DNA of 64,000 bases, from the NCBI GenBank assembly GCA_017460885.1, contig JAFUAB010000041.1:52998-116997 (forward strand), written 5' to 3'. Under the pieces are notes generated by a model, which was given only the letters and a program-made list of their open reading frames with translations, made no database searches and had not been told where the DNA came from. Positions 46,738 through 56,767 of this stretch are shown here, in pieces. Made by a program: the position numbers and the translations under genes. Source of the DNA: Lachnospiraceae bacterium. Its GTDB lineage: Bacteria; Bacillota; Clostridia; Lachnospirales; Lachnospiraceae. How positions within the stretch are numbered: the stretch's first letter is position 1; every line of letters begins with the position of its first letter.

Positions 46738-47766
46738 TTAATATGGTTCGAAGCCGAGTTCTTCGGTCTCTGTGCGGATCTTTTCGGCATGGCGGTCCCA
46801 GGATTCATAACGGGCATCACCGTGACGGTTGGGAATATCGAATCTGTTCAGGATCTCCTGTCCGAGATATTCGGTAAATTTACAGCTGCCGCTGTAGTTT
46901 AAGTGGGACGGATCATTGAAATCCGTTTCAAAATCAAGATTCATGTGATCATAGAAATAGTTGGTACTGTTGAAAGGGACGTCATTCCTGTCGGCGATCT
47001 CGTGTACCCTGTTGTATACCAGTTCATGGGCATCTGTTGTCGGATAAGGAGCGACGATGAGGAACAGGTCTATATCATTGTCTTTGGTATAGTCGATTAT
47101 CTTCTGCAGATAGATCTCCGATTTGACGGTTATGTCTCCGCTGTATTCCATTGTCAGGTCGGGCTCCTCCTGGGCCTCGGTCATATAATAGGGAGTGTAG
47201 CCCTTATATGCAGCTCTTTCGTGTTTTGACATGGTCAGGTACTCCCAGTCTTCCTCAGTCAGCCGGGTAAAGCGGTTGTGATATCTGACCATCGATGGGA
47301 AATAATCCTGATATTTATCGGGTTCACAGGCGACATACAGCATTTTCAGCTTGTTCAGTGAAAAACGTACCCCCAGCAGATTGTCCTCCAGCCAGGTATA
47401 CTGATAATCATCCTTAAACGCGGCAGGACAGTACAGATCCAGTACTACGAGTTTGGGCTGCTGGTATTTGCAGATCTCCTGCAGATAGTAATATGTAAGC
47501 CACAGGGGCTGTTCGGCTGCGCTGTAGTCATATGCGGCCATTCCGTATTTCTCCCAGAGCAGAGCTGTATTCACATTGACATGTATATGGCTTGATCCCA
47601 TAAAAACCACATCTATCGTATCCCCGGGCTGGGCATACATATCCCTGGCCTGACGGATGCCGTGACCGGTCTTAATACTGAGTACGCGATCGGCTCCGGA
47701 TAAGAACAGGATCGTTAAGATCAAAAATATGATGACTGTTAGTGTGCTGGTTATCTTTTTTTTCAT
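46738..47766 (-). CDS. SGNH-like membrane-anchored O-acetylation protein
   Basis: About 342 residues with one N-terminal span (TSTLTVIIFLILTILFLSGADRV) and an extracellular SGNH-type domain: VVFMGSSHIHVNVN near residue 53 and DPSHLNYSG near the C-terminus (Asp-His of the triad). It resembles DltD/AlgX-class partners of MBOAT acyltransferases. It follows the MBOAT gene by 5 bp, so the two should transfer acetyl groups to a cell-surface polymer. Converges with the helicase gene. Confidence 0.8.
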   Translation of the reverse strand: MKKKITSTLTVIIFLILTILFLSGADRVLSIKTGHGIRQARDMYAQPGDTIDVVFMGSSHIHVNVNTALLWEKYGMAAYDYSAAEQPLWLTYYYLQEICKYQQPKLVVLDLYCPAAFKDDYQYTWLEDNLLGVRFSLNKLKMLYVACEPDKYQDYFPSMVRYHNRFTRLTEEDWEYLTMSKHERAAYKGYTPYYMTEAQEEPDLTMEYSGDITVKSEIYLQKIIDYTKDNDIDLFLIVAPYPTTDAHELVYNRVHEIADRNDVPFNSTNYFYDHMNLDFETDFNDPSHLNYSGSCKFTEYLGQEILNRFDIPNRHGDARYESWDRHAEKIRTETEELGFEPY

Positions 47767-47771
47767 ATCGG

Positions 47772-49199
47772 TCAGAAGTTCATATAGATCATAGTGTTGT
47801 TTGTATCAGGACCATAGTTGCCGAAAATTACGATAGCGATCAGCAGCAGCATGCACACACTCAGACCTGCGGGCAGAGGCAGTGATGCTGTAACGGCGGA
47901 AATTGAAGTTCCGGAGCGGTACTGGATCACGTCAAAGATGATCATCAGTATGATGGATATCAGTATCACCCATCGGATAACGGGATATCTGATGAGGGTT
48001 TCTAACTGGTCATTAAATGCATCGGTACAGGGACCGTTTGTGAAGATATACAGTATATATTTCAGTCCGCCGGTGAATGATGAAGCCCTGAAGAACACCC
48101 AGGCAAAGGATACCTCGACAAAGGTGATGATCCTTCCGGTCATTCCTGTACGGAATTTTTTGATTCCGTGCTCACGCAGAACGGAATCCACCGCAGAGTA
48201 GATACCGTGCAGCAGACCCCAGAACAGGAAGTTGAAGCCATTGCCGTGCCACAGACCGCATATGGCAAAAACTATCATGGTATTAATGATCTTACGCCTG
48301 TTTCCCAGACGGTTTCCTCCGAGCGGAATATAGAGATAATCCTTAAGAAAAGAACTGAGACTCATGTGCCATCGTCTCCAGAACTCGGTTATATTCCGGG
48401 AGCAGTACGGAGAATCAAAGTTGGTTACCAGTCTGATACCGAAAAGCAGTGAAACCCCGGCAGCCATCATCGAGTATCCCGCGAAATCGCAATAGATACG
48501 AATGGTATATGCCAGTGATCCCAGGATCAGCCAGATACTGCCATAGGCGTCCGGAATAGCGAAAAGAGTGTCCGTCATGCCCTTTAATCTGTCTGCGATC
48601 AACATCTTATAGAAGCAACCGAATACAATGAGCGTGAATGCGTTATACCACCTGATCGGATCGTTAAGATGTACATTACGCAGATTCCTGATCTGAACGG
48701 CAAATCCTCCCTCGCGTTCGATGGGACCGCTGATAAATTTGGGAAACCAGGTAAAGTACAGCCCGAGGTCGACAAAGCTCTTCTGTACATCGGTCCCGCC
48801 GCTGTACACATCATACAGGTAACTGACTGCTTCAAATATATGATAGGAAAAACCTATGGGTATTATGATACCAAGAGCGTCTTTGCTGCCGATGAGGGAC
48901 AGGATCCTTGCGGAAAACTTGAACACCGCCAGAGAACATATGCATAAGGCGATCGAGATAACGGTTACGGCCGCTGCGGGGATCCTTAGCTTACGTGCCT
49001 GCAGATAACCGATGATCCGGCTTGCCATATAGACGGTCATCACGGTAACGGTCACTGCGATCCCGGCATATCTGTCACAGATAAAGGAATAGCATAATCC
49101 GGCGGTAAAGAGCAGGAATCTGCGTGCCGATGGATTTATCAGGTAAAAAAGGATAAGTACTATGCCGATATAAAACAGGGAAAAAGTATTAAACGCCAT
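47772..49199 (-). CDS. MBOAT-family O-acyltransferase (AlgI/DltB-like)
   Basis: A 475-residue, ~10-span membrane enzyme. The diagnostic stretch FWRRWHMSLSSFLKDYLYIP is followed by the catalytic His in CGLWHGNGFNFLFWG. It passes acyl groups from the cytosol to an acceptor outside, with the SGNH partner encoded next. No clear ribosome site; TACAAT lies only ~10 bp before the ATG, so the message may be nearly leaderless. Confidence 0.92.
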   Translation of the reverse strand: MAFNTFSLFYIGIVLILFYLINPSARRFLLFTAGLCYSFICDRYAGIAVTVTVMTVYMASRIIGYLQARKLRIPAAAVTVISIALCICSLAVFKFSARILSLIGSKDALGIIIPIGFSYHIFEAVSYLYDVYSGGTDVQKSFVDLGLYFTWFPKFISGPIEREGGFAVQIRNLRNVHLNDPIRWYNAFTLIVFGCFYKMLIADRLKGMTDTLFAIPDAYGSIWLILGSLAYTIRIYCDFAGYSMMAAGVSLLFGIRLVTNFDSPYCSRNITEFWRRWHMSLSSFLKDYLYIPLGGNRLGNRRKIINTMIVFAICGLWHGNGFNFLFWGLLHGIYSAVDSVLREHGIKKFRTGMTGRIITFVEVSFAWVFFRASSFTGGLKYILYIFTNGPCTDAFNDQLETLIRYPVIRWVILISIILMIIFDVIQYRSGTSISAVTASLPLPAGLSVCMLLLIAIVIFGNYGPDTNNTMIYMNF

Positions 49200-49278
49200 G
49201 AAGATATTGTAACATAATAGACGCCGGTTAATTTTTAAACTTTTATGAATAGTTCGGCGAGTATCTTTTGAGATATAA

Positions 49279-49303
49279 AAAAAGGATCCCGATATGGAAT
49301 CCT
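49279..49303 (-). terminator. Terminator after tRNA-Gly
   Basis: Minus strand: AGGATTCC-ATATC-GGGATCCT followed by seven T; one mismatch/wobble. Confidence 0.7.
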
Positions 49304-49309
49304 CAGGAG

Positions 49310-49381
49310 AGCAGGTGAAGGGAGTCGAACCCTCCTATCCAGCTTGGAAGGCTGGCGTACTAGCCGATGTACTACACCTGC
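49310..49381 (-). tRNA. tRNA-Gly (anticodon UCC)
   Basis: Minus strand: acceptor GCAGGTG/CACCTGC, anticodon TCC in CTTCCAA, T arm GGGTTCGACTCCC, discriminator T. Confidence 0.95.
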
Positions 49382-49421
49382 AGCTTCGTTGCGTTATGAG
49401 TTGCTTTACGCGAACATTAAG

Positions 49422-49450
49422 ATTTTACTAACAAGTTCAATCTTTGTCAA
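49422..49450 (-). promoter_or_regulatory. Promoter of tRNA-Gly
   Basis: Minus strand TTGACA (plus 49445-49450), 17 bp, TAAAAT (plus 49422-49427). Confidence 0.85.
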
Positions 49451-49537
49451 GTATTTTTTATATGGTACAATTGGGCGTGGAAATACATCCGTGTATTTCC
49501 AAACACGCCCCGTCCCATCCGTGGTACAATTGGGCGT
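49444..49537 (+). promoter_or_regulatory. Divergent promoter region of sbcDC with duplicated -10 and hairpin
   Basis: TTGTCA (49444-49449), 16 bp and TACAAT (49466-49471) can start the sbcDC transcript, overlapping the tRNA-Gly promoter back to back. The 16-mer TGGTACAATTGGGCGT occurs at 49463-49478 and again at 49522-49537. Between them GGGCGTGGAAATACA pairs across TCCG with TGTATTTCC and ACACGCCC (about 49472-49510). No T tract follows, so it is not a plain terminator. Confidence 0.55.
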
Positions 49538-49549
49538 AAGGGGTGAGTG

Positions 49550-50686
49550 ATGAAATTAATACATCTGTCGGATCTGCATCTTGGTAAGCGCATCAATGAG
49601 TTTTCCATGCTTGAGGATCAGGAATTCATTTTAAACAGGATATTGAAGATAGCCGGGGAAGAGAAACCGGACGGAGTTATCGTCGCGGGAGACGTTTATG
49701 ACCGTTCCGTACCCGCCGAGGAGGCAATGGGGCTCTGGGATGACTTCCTGATCAGTCTGTCCGAGATGCATGTTCCGGTTTATGCCATCAGCGGAAATCA
49801 CGATTCCGCCAGAAGGTTCGCGGATCATGGAAGACTCGTAAGCTCTTCGGGAATATATCTGGCTCCGGAATATGACGGTACGGTTACTTCGGTCGAGGCC
49901 CGGGATGAATACGGCATTATAAGGATATGGCTGTTGCCGTTTGTGAAGCCGGCTCAGGTCAGACGTTTTTTTCCCGATGAAGAGATAAACGATTATACCG
50001 ATGCGTGCCGTGTGGCGATCTCGCAAATGGATATCGACACTTCCTGCCGGAATGTACTTGTGGCGCATCAGTTTGTGACAGGTGCGGTCAGATGCGAATC
50101 CGAGGAGATAGTGGTAGGCGGCCTTGATAATGTGGATGCCTCTGTTTTTGATGATTTTGATTATGTGGCACTCGGACATATTCACGGCAGTCAGAGTATC
50201 GGAAGGGATACCGTGAGATATTGCGGTACACCCCTTAAATATTCTCTTTCCGAAAAGGACCATGTCAAATCGGTAACGGTTGTTGAACTGGCTGGGAAGA
50301 GCAGCGTATCGATACGTCCGGTTCCTCTTGCCCCCAGACATGATCTGAGAGAGATCAGGGGAACCTATGAGGAACTCACTGCCAGAAAAAACTATGAGGA
50401 AACCGCAACAGACGATTATATCTATGCGGTTCTGACAGATGAAAACGATGTAACGGATGCAATGGCGAAGCTGAGGATAATCTACCCTAATCTGATGAAG
50501 ATCAGATATGACAATGCCAGGACCAGGGAACAGAGGGATCTGGCTGAGGGCGGAAATGCTGAACGACTGTCACCGATGGAGATATTTGAAGAATTCTATG
50601 AGAAACAGAACAATCAGCCGATGACCGAAGAGCAGAGAGAGCTGGTCAGCGACCTGATCGTATCGGTATGGGAGGAGGGAAGATGA
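49550..50686 (+). CDS. sbcD: Exonuclease SbcD (Mre11-like nuclease subunit)
   Basis: A 378-residue metallophosphoesterase that trims hairpins and blocked DNA ends with SbcC. Motifs: HLSDLHLGK, GDVYDRS, SGNHDS, and ALGHIHGSQ. The ATG at 49550 follows AAGGGGTGAG. The stop overlaps sbcC (ATGA). Confidence 0.96.
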   Translation: MKLIHLSDLHLGKRINEFSMLEDQEFILNRILKIAGEEKPDGVIVAGDVYDRSVPAEEAMGLWDDFLISLSEMHVPVYAISGNHDSARRFADHGRLVSSSGIYLAPEYDGTVTSVEARDEYGIIRIWLLPFVKPAQVRRFFPDEEINDYTDACRVAISQMDIDTSCRNVLVAHQFVTGAVRCESEEIVVGGLDNVDASVFDDFDYVALGHIHGSQSIGRDTVRYCGTPLKYSLSEKDHVKSVTVVELAGKSSVSIRPVPLAPRHDLREIRGTYEELTARKNYEETATDDYIYAVLTDENDVTDAMAKLRIIYPNLMKIRYDNARTREQRDLAEGGNAERLSPMEIFEEFYEKQNNQPMTEEQRELVSDLIVSVWEEGR

Positions 50687-53448
50687 GGCCTCTTGTGCTT
50701 AAAATGTCTGCTTTCGGCCCCTATGCCGGATATACCGAGATCCGTATGGATGAATTGGGAGATAAGGGATTGTATCTGATCACGGGAGATACCGGAGCGG
50801 GAAAGACCACCATCTTTGATGCAATATGCTTTGCGCTTTACGGAGAAGCCAGCGGACCCGAAAGGGATCCTTCCATGCTCAGATCAAAGTATGCGGATCC
50901 GGAAACTCCCACGGAAGCAGAGCTTACTTTTCTGCATAACGGCAGTGAGTATACCGTCAGACGTAATCCCGAATACATGCGTCCCGCCAAAAGGGGTGAC
51001 AAGATGACAAAACAGCTTGCGGACGCGGAATTGCGTATGCCCGATGGCAGGATCATCACCCGGCTTAAAGAGGTGACGGCTGCCATAGAGGAGCTGCTGG
51101 GGATCGATAAGGATCAGTTCACCCAGACTACGATGCTGGCTCAGGGGGATTTTATGAAGCTGCTCATGGCCGATACCAGAAGCCGGATGGAGGTTTTCAG
51201 GGAGCTGTTCAAAACAGGTTATTATCAGACTCTTGCCTGCCGGCTTGACGATAAACGTAAGGATATCTATGGGAAGACGGAAGATGGCAGGAAGAGTATC
51301 CGTCAGTACATATCGGGTATACGGACATCCGGGAACGATGAGTACGGCAGCGAGGTGGAAAAGGCAAAAAAGGATGAGCTTACCGTTACCGCTGTGATAG
51401 AGCTGCTGGACAGGATCACTGAACGTGACATTGCCGTCAGAGACAGACTCGACAGGGAACTGAGGGATATAGGCTTAGAGCTTGAGAGGGTCAATAACAG
51501 GCTGGGAGCGTCCGAGGCACTTAAAAATGCGATGGAATCCCTCGATAAGGCAACAGCCGCTCTGAGTGAGGAAGAGCCAAAGCTTGCTCCATTGAAAAGG
51601 GAAATGGATGAGGCCGGAGAGGCCCTGTCCGAAAAGGCCGCGCTTGAGAGACAGTCTGCCCTCATAGAATCGGAACTGAAACGCTTCGAAGAGGCAGAAC
51701 AGATAAAGAAACGGATAGATCTGATACGTAAGGATTATGAGGGGTATCGCTCCGGGCTTGACAAACTGCGTGAGGAGATGCGGACAGGGACTGAGACGTT
51801 CGCTGCGCTGGACAGGGAGCGTGATATGCTGCAGAATGCCGGTGCCGAGACAGAGAGACTGAATGCGGTCATGAAAGAGCTTATTAATCAAAAGGGGATA
51901 CTGGAGGAGATTTCCGAAGCATCCCTGCAGTATGAGAGGAAACAGACCGAATGCGAGGAGGTCAGATCGGCATACAGGGAGGCGGATAAAGAGTTTAACA
52001 GGCTGAAAAACAAATATGACGAAATGGAGCAGGCTTATATGGATGGTCAGGCCGGAATACTGGCCGAAAAACTAATGGACGGTGAACGATGTCCTGTATG
52101 CGGGTCCACCGAACATCCTCTCCCGGCTCATCTGACCGGTGACATTCCCACCGAAAAAGAGTTGAAGGATGCCGGAAAGCTGACGGAGGATGCACGCGAA
52201 AAGAGAAGCCGCTGCTCTGAAAATGCCGCTGCGGCCGGCAGGGAGCTGGAGACACTTGAAAGCGGACTGATCAGAATGGCCTCCAGGCAGCTCGGAATAA
52301 AAGAAGCAGGTGAGATAAAAGCTTCCCTTGCGGAAGCAATGCTCAGGAACGATAATCTGAGAGAAGAAACGGATGCGGCGCTAAATGAGGAGCGCAGGCG
52401 GAGCAGAAGGAAGCAGGAACTGGATGAACTTCTGGAAAAGCTGCGGACGGATACGGAGGCCCTGAATGCCGGTATCGGAGAGCTGAATACAAAAGTAACA
52501 GCTGAGCGTACACGTCTGGATGAGAGCGAAGCCTCTTTAAAACAGATAACAGAGGGGCTGAAGTTCGGTTCAAAAAAGGATGCCGTGGCAGAGAGAGACA
52601 GACTGTCGGAGCTGGCAGCCGGGATTCAGGCACGTTACGAAAAGGCCGAAACGGAATACAGGGGCCAGAAGGAACTGATCGACAGTCTGAAGACAAGGAT
52701 AGGATCCCTGAGGGCTACGATCGAAGGATCCGAAGCCGGAGCCACGGAGGCGGATACGATCAGACAGGAGGAGCTGAAGCACGCCCAGAGCGAATGTATA
52801 AGCAGTATAAGGGAAAATTCAGGCAGAATAGATAACAATGAGATGATCAGGAGCAGTATAATCAGGGAATCCGCAAGGGTTATCGAAGATGAAAAGCGCC
52901 TGCAATGGATACGTGCGCTCTCCGATACCGCCAACGGAAAGCTGACGGGTAAGGAAAAGGTTATGCTGGAGACCTATGTTCAGACGGCATATCTTGACAG
53001 GATCGTAAACAAAGCCAATATTCGTCTTATGACCATGACGGGCGGACAGTATGAGCTTAAGAGAATGACCGAAAGTGTCAATACCAAGAGCCAGTCCGGA
53101 CTGGAACTGGGTGTTATCGACCACTATAACGGTACCGAGCGGAGCGTAAGATCACTATCCGGAGGTGAATCCTTCATGGCTGCTCTTTCTCTGGCACTCG
53201 GACTTTCCGATGAGGTTCAGTCTGCCGCCGGCGGTATAAGGATAGAGACCATGTTTGTGGACGAGGGCTTCGGAACGCTGGATGACGATTCGCTCGATCA
53301 GGCCTATAAAGCCCTGGCGGGGATCACGGAGGGCAACATCCTGGTCGGCATTATCTCGCATGTTCCGTCTCTGGCGGACCGTATAGACAAGCAGCTGATA
53401 GTAACAAAAGAAAAGACCGGCGGAAGTATTGTGAGGATCGTTACATGA
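50683..53448 (+). CDS. sbcC: Exonuclease SbcC (Rad50-like ATPase)
   Basis: A 921-residue SMC-type ATPase. Walker A GDTGAGKTTIFDAICFAL (~33), a long coiled coil with the zinc hook CPVCGSTEHP near residue 472, signature LSGGESFMAALSLALGLS (~825) and Walker B FVDEGFGTLDD. Works with SbcD on double-strand breaks and palindromes. The ATG at 50683 follows GGAGG. Confidence 0.96.
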   Translation: MRPLVLKMSAFGPYAGYTEIRMDELGDKGLYLITGDTGAGKTTIFDAICFALYGEASGPERDPSMLRSKYADPETPTEAELTFLHNGSEYTVRRNPEYMRPAKRGDKMTKQLADAELRMPDGRIITRLKEVTAAIEELLGIDKDQFTQTTMLAQGDFMKLLMADTRSRMEVFRELFKTGYYQTLACRLDDKRKDIYGKTEDGRKSIRQYISGIRTSGNDEYGSEVEKAKKDELTVTAVIELLDRITERDIAVRDRLDRELRDIGLELERVNNRLGASEALKNAMESLDKATAALSEEEPKLAPLKREMDEAGEALSEKAALERQSALIESELKRFEEAEQIKKRIDLIRKDYEGYRSGLDKLREEMRTGTETFAALDRERDMLQNAGAETERLNAVMKELINQKGILEEISEASLQYERKQTECEEVRSAYREADKEFNRLKNKYDEMEQAYMDGQAGILAEKLMDGERCPVCGSTEHPLPAHLTGDIPTEKELKDAGKLTEDAREKRSRCSENAAAAGRELETLESGLIRMASRQLGIKEAGEIKASLAEAMLRNDNLREETDAALNEERRRSRRKQELDELLEKLRTDTEALNAGIGELNTKVTAERTRLDESEASLKQITEGLKFGSKKDAVAERDRLSELAAGIQARYEKAETEYRGQKELIDSLKTRIGSLRATIEGSEAGATEADTIRQEELKHAQSECISSIRENSGRIDNNEMIRSSIIRESARVIEDEKRLQWIRALSDTANGKLTGKEKVMLETYVQTAYLDRIVNKANIRLMTMTGGQYELKRMTESVNTKSQSGLELGVIDHYNGTERSVRSLSGGESFMAALSLALGLSDEVQSAAGGIRIETMFVDEGFGTLDDDSLDQAYKALAGITEGNILVGIISHVPSLADRIDKQLIVTKEKTGGSIVRIVT

Positions 53449-53512
53449 GCACAGTATGTCACGTCTGGAATTTGTATATGAAGGAAATGTGTGATCAATG
53501 TGAGGAGAAAAT

Positions 53513-54037
53513 ATGAATACGGATATCAATTCATTGTTGACGGGAAAAGGTATCAACGATCCGGCGTATGTCAAGGAGGTATTCAGACAGGCAGCGGAAT
53601 ACGCCAGGGAGACCGGCGTTGATCCGGGATTCACGGAAATGCTGACGGCCGAGACCGCCAGACTGGCGGCACAGACCGGGGAAGGCGCCGATGTAACGTC
53701 CGAGCTGACCGAAGCAGTCAATAAGTCCAGGGACTTAAGCGAAATGCAGGAACTGATAGCATCTCTTGATAAATCGATCCTGGGAAGCGTGAGTGCTACG
53801 CTTGATAAGGACGCTGTTGCATCAGATCTGATGAACGATCCCGATGCCGGGGATGTGGTGGAGTCCCTTGTGAACGGACATCTGAACGGGATCGTCCTCG
53901 CAGATCCGGATGAGCTGGACGAGGAGGACGATGAGTTTGAATCGGAGGCCGGTGCCAGGCTCAGGGATCAGACTGCGGAAACCCTGGCAGAAAACCTCGA
54001 GAACATAATAGCTTCTCTGGGACAGACGATAACATAG
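53513..54037 (+). CDS. Acidic hypothetical protein, 174 residues
   Basis: No family recognised. Strongly acidic, largely helical, no membrane span or signal, with an EEDDEFESEAG stretch near 140. GAGGAG precedes the ATG. Stands between sbcC and the glucosidase; codon use is like its neighbours, so it is probably real. A cytosolic protein; function unknown. Confidence 0.7.
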   Translation: MNTDINSLLTGKGINDPAYVKEVFRQAAEYARETGVDPGFTEMLTAETARLAAQTGEGADVTSELTEAVNKSRDLSEMQELIASLDKSILGSVSATLDKDAVASDLMNDPDAGDVVESLVNGHLNGIVLADPDELDEEDDEFESEAGARLRDQTAETLAENLENIIASLGQTIT

Positions 54038-54150
54038 TGGACTAAAATGGCCGTATTTGATAAAATTTAAATTTGAGAGGCACTGGACGTACGGAGATCG
54101 TAACCCCGATGTTCCAGGCACGTGATATTAAAAAGGATGGTGAACGCATT

Positions 54151-56745
54151 ATGAACAGACAGTTGCGAACGAGACATTTGAGCGGAGTTCCCACAACAGA
54201 AGTTCGTGAATATGAGACCAGACACAGACAGCTGGCAAGAGAGGCGGCCGCTGACGGCATGGTTCTTTTGCAAAATGAAAATAATATTCTTCCGCTTGCC
54301 CCCGGCTGCAGTGTGGCTCTGTACGGTGCCGGCGCCCTGCATATGACAAAAGGCGGAACCGGCTCAGGAGATGTTAATCAGCGTGAAGTAGTAAGTATCT
54401 ACGAAGGACTTAAGAATGCAGGTATCACTATTGCCAATGAGTCCTGGCTTGAGGAGTTTGAGAAGGAGTATCAGGAAAAAAGGCTCATCTGGAGGGATGA
54501 ACTTCTGTCCCAGTCTAAGCTGGAGGATCACGCGGATCTGTTTGAAATATATGCCGGTAATCCAATGAAGTGTCCCATGGGCCCCGAGCCTGTCCGGGAG
54601 GATACCGATATTGCGATATATGTACTCAGCCGTACCTCCGGCGAGGGAGCTGACCGAAAGGATGCAGAGGGCGATGCTCTGCTCACCAAAGAGGAGTATT
54701 CTCTTCTGAGCAAGCTGACCGGTATCTATGACAGTCTGATCCTGGTGCTTAATATCGGCGGTCTCATTGATCTCGGCTTTCTCGATGATTTCACCAATAT
54801 AGAGGCTATCGTATATATGTCCCAGCCCGGAATGGAGGGCGGAAATGCGCTTGCGGATATTTTGACCGGCAAGGTCAATCCGTCGGGAAAGCTTACAGAT
54901 TCCTGGGCATATTCATATAAGGATTACCCCGGGGCAAAAGAATTTTCGACCAACGGAGCCACCCTGGAGTATGCGGCATATCACGAAGGGATATATGTCG
55001 GATACCGGTACTTTGACAGCTTTCACAAGGCGGTAAGATACGGCTTCGGTTTCGGTCTGTCTTATACGAATTTCCGGATCACAACCGAGGGCGTGGAGCT
55101 TTCGGATAAGGACGGAAGCAAACCTATGGTAGCGGTCAGGGTCAGGGTACAGAATGTCGGAGATACGTATGCGGGACGACAGGTTGTCCAGATTTACGTA
55201 TCCTGTCCGGACGGACGTCTGGCCAAGGAACACAGGAGACTCGTGGCTTTTGCCAAGACGAGCATGCTTGAACCGGGGCAGACCGAACTCCTCACGATCA
55301 AGTTTTCGGTTGATCTGCTCACATCCTACAGTGAGGAGGCTCCGGGCTTTATACTGGAGGAAGGCTTCTACGGGATATGGGTCGGCAACAGCCTGGGCGA
55401 CAGCAGTATCCGCGGTATGCTCAGAATGGATCACGGTATCATAGTTACTGTCACCGACCACATCTGTCCGATCAAAAAGGCCATAAAGGAGCTTGATCAG
55501 ACCGAATCCAAGAGATCCACCCGGTATAAAGCATGGATAGAAAAGGCAAAGGGCAGGAATGTGCCGATCGTAAATATTTCCAATGTATATCAGTTCTCGC
55601 GCATAGTTGATTATTCCGAGCATGAAAAGACGGATCCGGAGAGTTATGCGATCGCCGAATCACTCGATATGGATGAACTGGTCAAAATGACTACCGGAGA
55701 CCTGGCCAGAGGCGAGATGCATTCCGACGGAGTTATAGGCTCCAGCGGACTGGCTGTTCCGGGATCGGCTGCGGAGACCTGTACCGCCTGCACCGACAGA
55801 GGGATCGGCTCCATGGTCCTTTCCGACGGTCCGGCGGGGCTGCGCCTGGATCAGTATTATTATGTGGATCCTAACGGCGGACTGACCCAGCGAAACTTTA
55901 TGGAAAAGGTTGAGGACGGCCTGTTTAACACAAGAGGTGATTATCCCGATGACTACACTAAGTATTATCAGTTTTGTACCGCATTTCCGGTAGGGACCCT
56001 TCTGGCACAGTCGTGGGATACCGAGCTGCTTGAGAGATTCGGCGCGGCAGTGGCAGAGGAGATGACGGAGTTTCAGACATCGCTGTGGCTGGCACCCGGT
56101 ATGAACATACATCGCAATCCGCTTTGCGGACGTAATTTTGAATATTTTTCGGAGGATCCCTATCTGTCGGGTATGATGGCTGCGGCTGTTACGAAAGGCG
56201 TGCAGAGCAGGGGTGGTTGCGGAACCACCATCAAGCACTTTGCCTGCAACAATCAGGAGGCCAACAGAATGCATTGCGATTCCCGCGTGAGCGAACGGGC
56301 TCTGCGCGAGATCTATCTCAAGGGCTTTGAAATATGTGTCAGATCCGCTCAGCCGATGTCGGTTATGACCAGCTATAATCTGGTCAACGGAGTGCATACC
56401 GCCAACAGCTTTGATCTGTGCAGCAAGGTCCTGAGAGACGAATGGGGCTTCAAGGGACTGGTAATGACCGACTGGACCACTACCGAGCATGGAGATGACT
56501 GTACGGCTGCGGGGTGTATGAGAGCCGGTAATGATCTGATCTGTCCCGGTAATGTATCGGATCATGAAAATATCCGTTCGGAACTTATTGACGGCCTGCT
56601 TTCACAGGGAGAGATAAGACAGTGCGTGGCCAGACTTATTCATGTGTGCATGCAGTCGAATGCATATCTGGACGTTCCTCCGTATACGGAGCAGTTTGGA
56701 GGTACCTTGAAGAAGTACCTGAAGGTGGAAAAGGAAATGTCGTGA
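54151..56745 (+). CDS. GH3 beta-glucosidase, reversed domain order
   Basis: An 864-residue glycoside hydrolase 3. The domain normally C-terminal comes first (AAADGMVLLQNENNILPL at ~30), then a fibronectin-III-like part (~320-430, VVQIYVSCPDGRLAKEHRRL), and last the TIM-barrel: SDGPAGLR, SLWLAPGMNIHRNPLCGRNF, KHFACNNQEANR, and the nucleophile Asp in LVMTDW (~773). The same reversed layout is known for Butyrivibrio and Ruminococcus beta-glucosidases. No signal peptide; it should hydrolyse imported cello- or other gluco-oligosaccharides in the cytosol. Confidence 0.93.
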   Translation: MNRQLRTRHLSGVPTTEVREYETRHRQLAREAAADGMVLLQNENNILPLAPGCSVALYGAGALHMTKGGTGSGDVNQREVVSIYEGLKNAGITIANESWLEEFEKEYQEKRLIWRDELLSQSKLEDHADLFEIYAGNPMKCPMGPEPVREDTDIAIYVLSRTSGEGADRKDAEGDALLTKEEYSLLSKLTGIYDSLILVLNIGGLIDLGFLDDFTNIEAIVYMSQPGMEGGNALADILTGKVNPSGKLTDSWAYSYKDYPGAKEFSTNGATLEYAAYHEGIYVGYRYFDSFHKAVRYGFGFGLSYTNFRITTEGVELSDKDGSKPMVAVRVRVQNVGDTYAGRQVVQIYVSCPDGRLAKEHRRLVAFAKTSMLEPGQTELLTIKFSVDLLTSYSEEAPGFILEEGFYGIWVGNSLGDSSIRGMLRMDHGIIVTVTDHICPIKKAIKELDQTESKRSTRYKAWIEKAKGRNVPIVNISNVYQFSRIVDYSEHEKTDPESYAIAESLDMDELVKMTTGDLARGEMHSDGVIGSSGLAVPGSAAETCTACTDRGIGSMVLSDGPAGLRLDQYYYVDPNGGLTQRNFMEKVEDGLFNTRGDYPDDYTKYYQFCTAFPVGTLLAQSWDTELLERFGAAVAEEMTEFQTSLWLAPGMNIHRNPLCGRNFEYFSEDPYLSGMMAAAVTKGVQSRGGCGTTIKHFACNNQEANRMHCDSRVSERALREIYLKGFEICVRSAQPMSVMTSYNLVNGVHTANSFDLCSKVLRDEWGFKGLVMTDWTTTEHGDDCTAAGCMRAGNDLICPGNVSDHENIRSELIDGLLSQGEIRQCVARLIHVCMQSNAYLDVPPYTEQFGGTLKKYLKVEKEMS

Positions 56746-56767
56746 TCCCTAAGGCGACCGTTATCCG

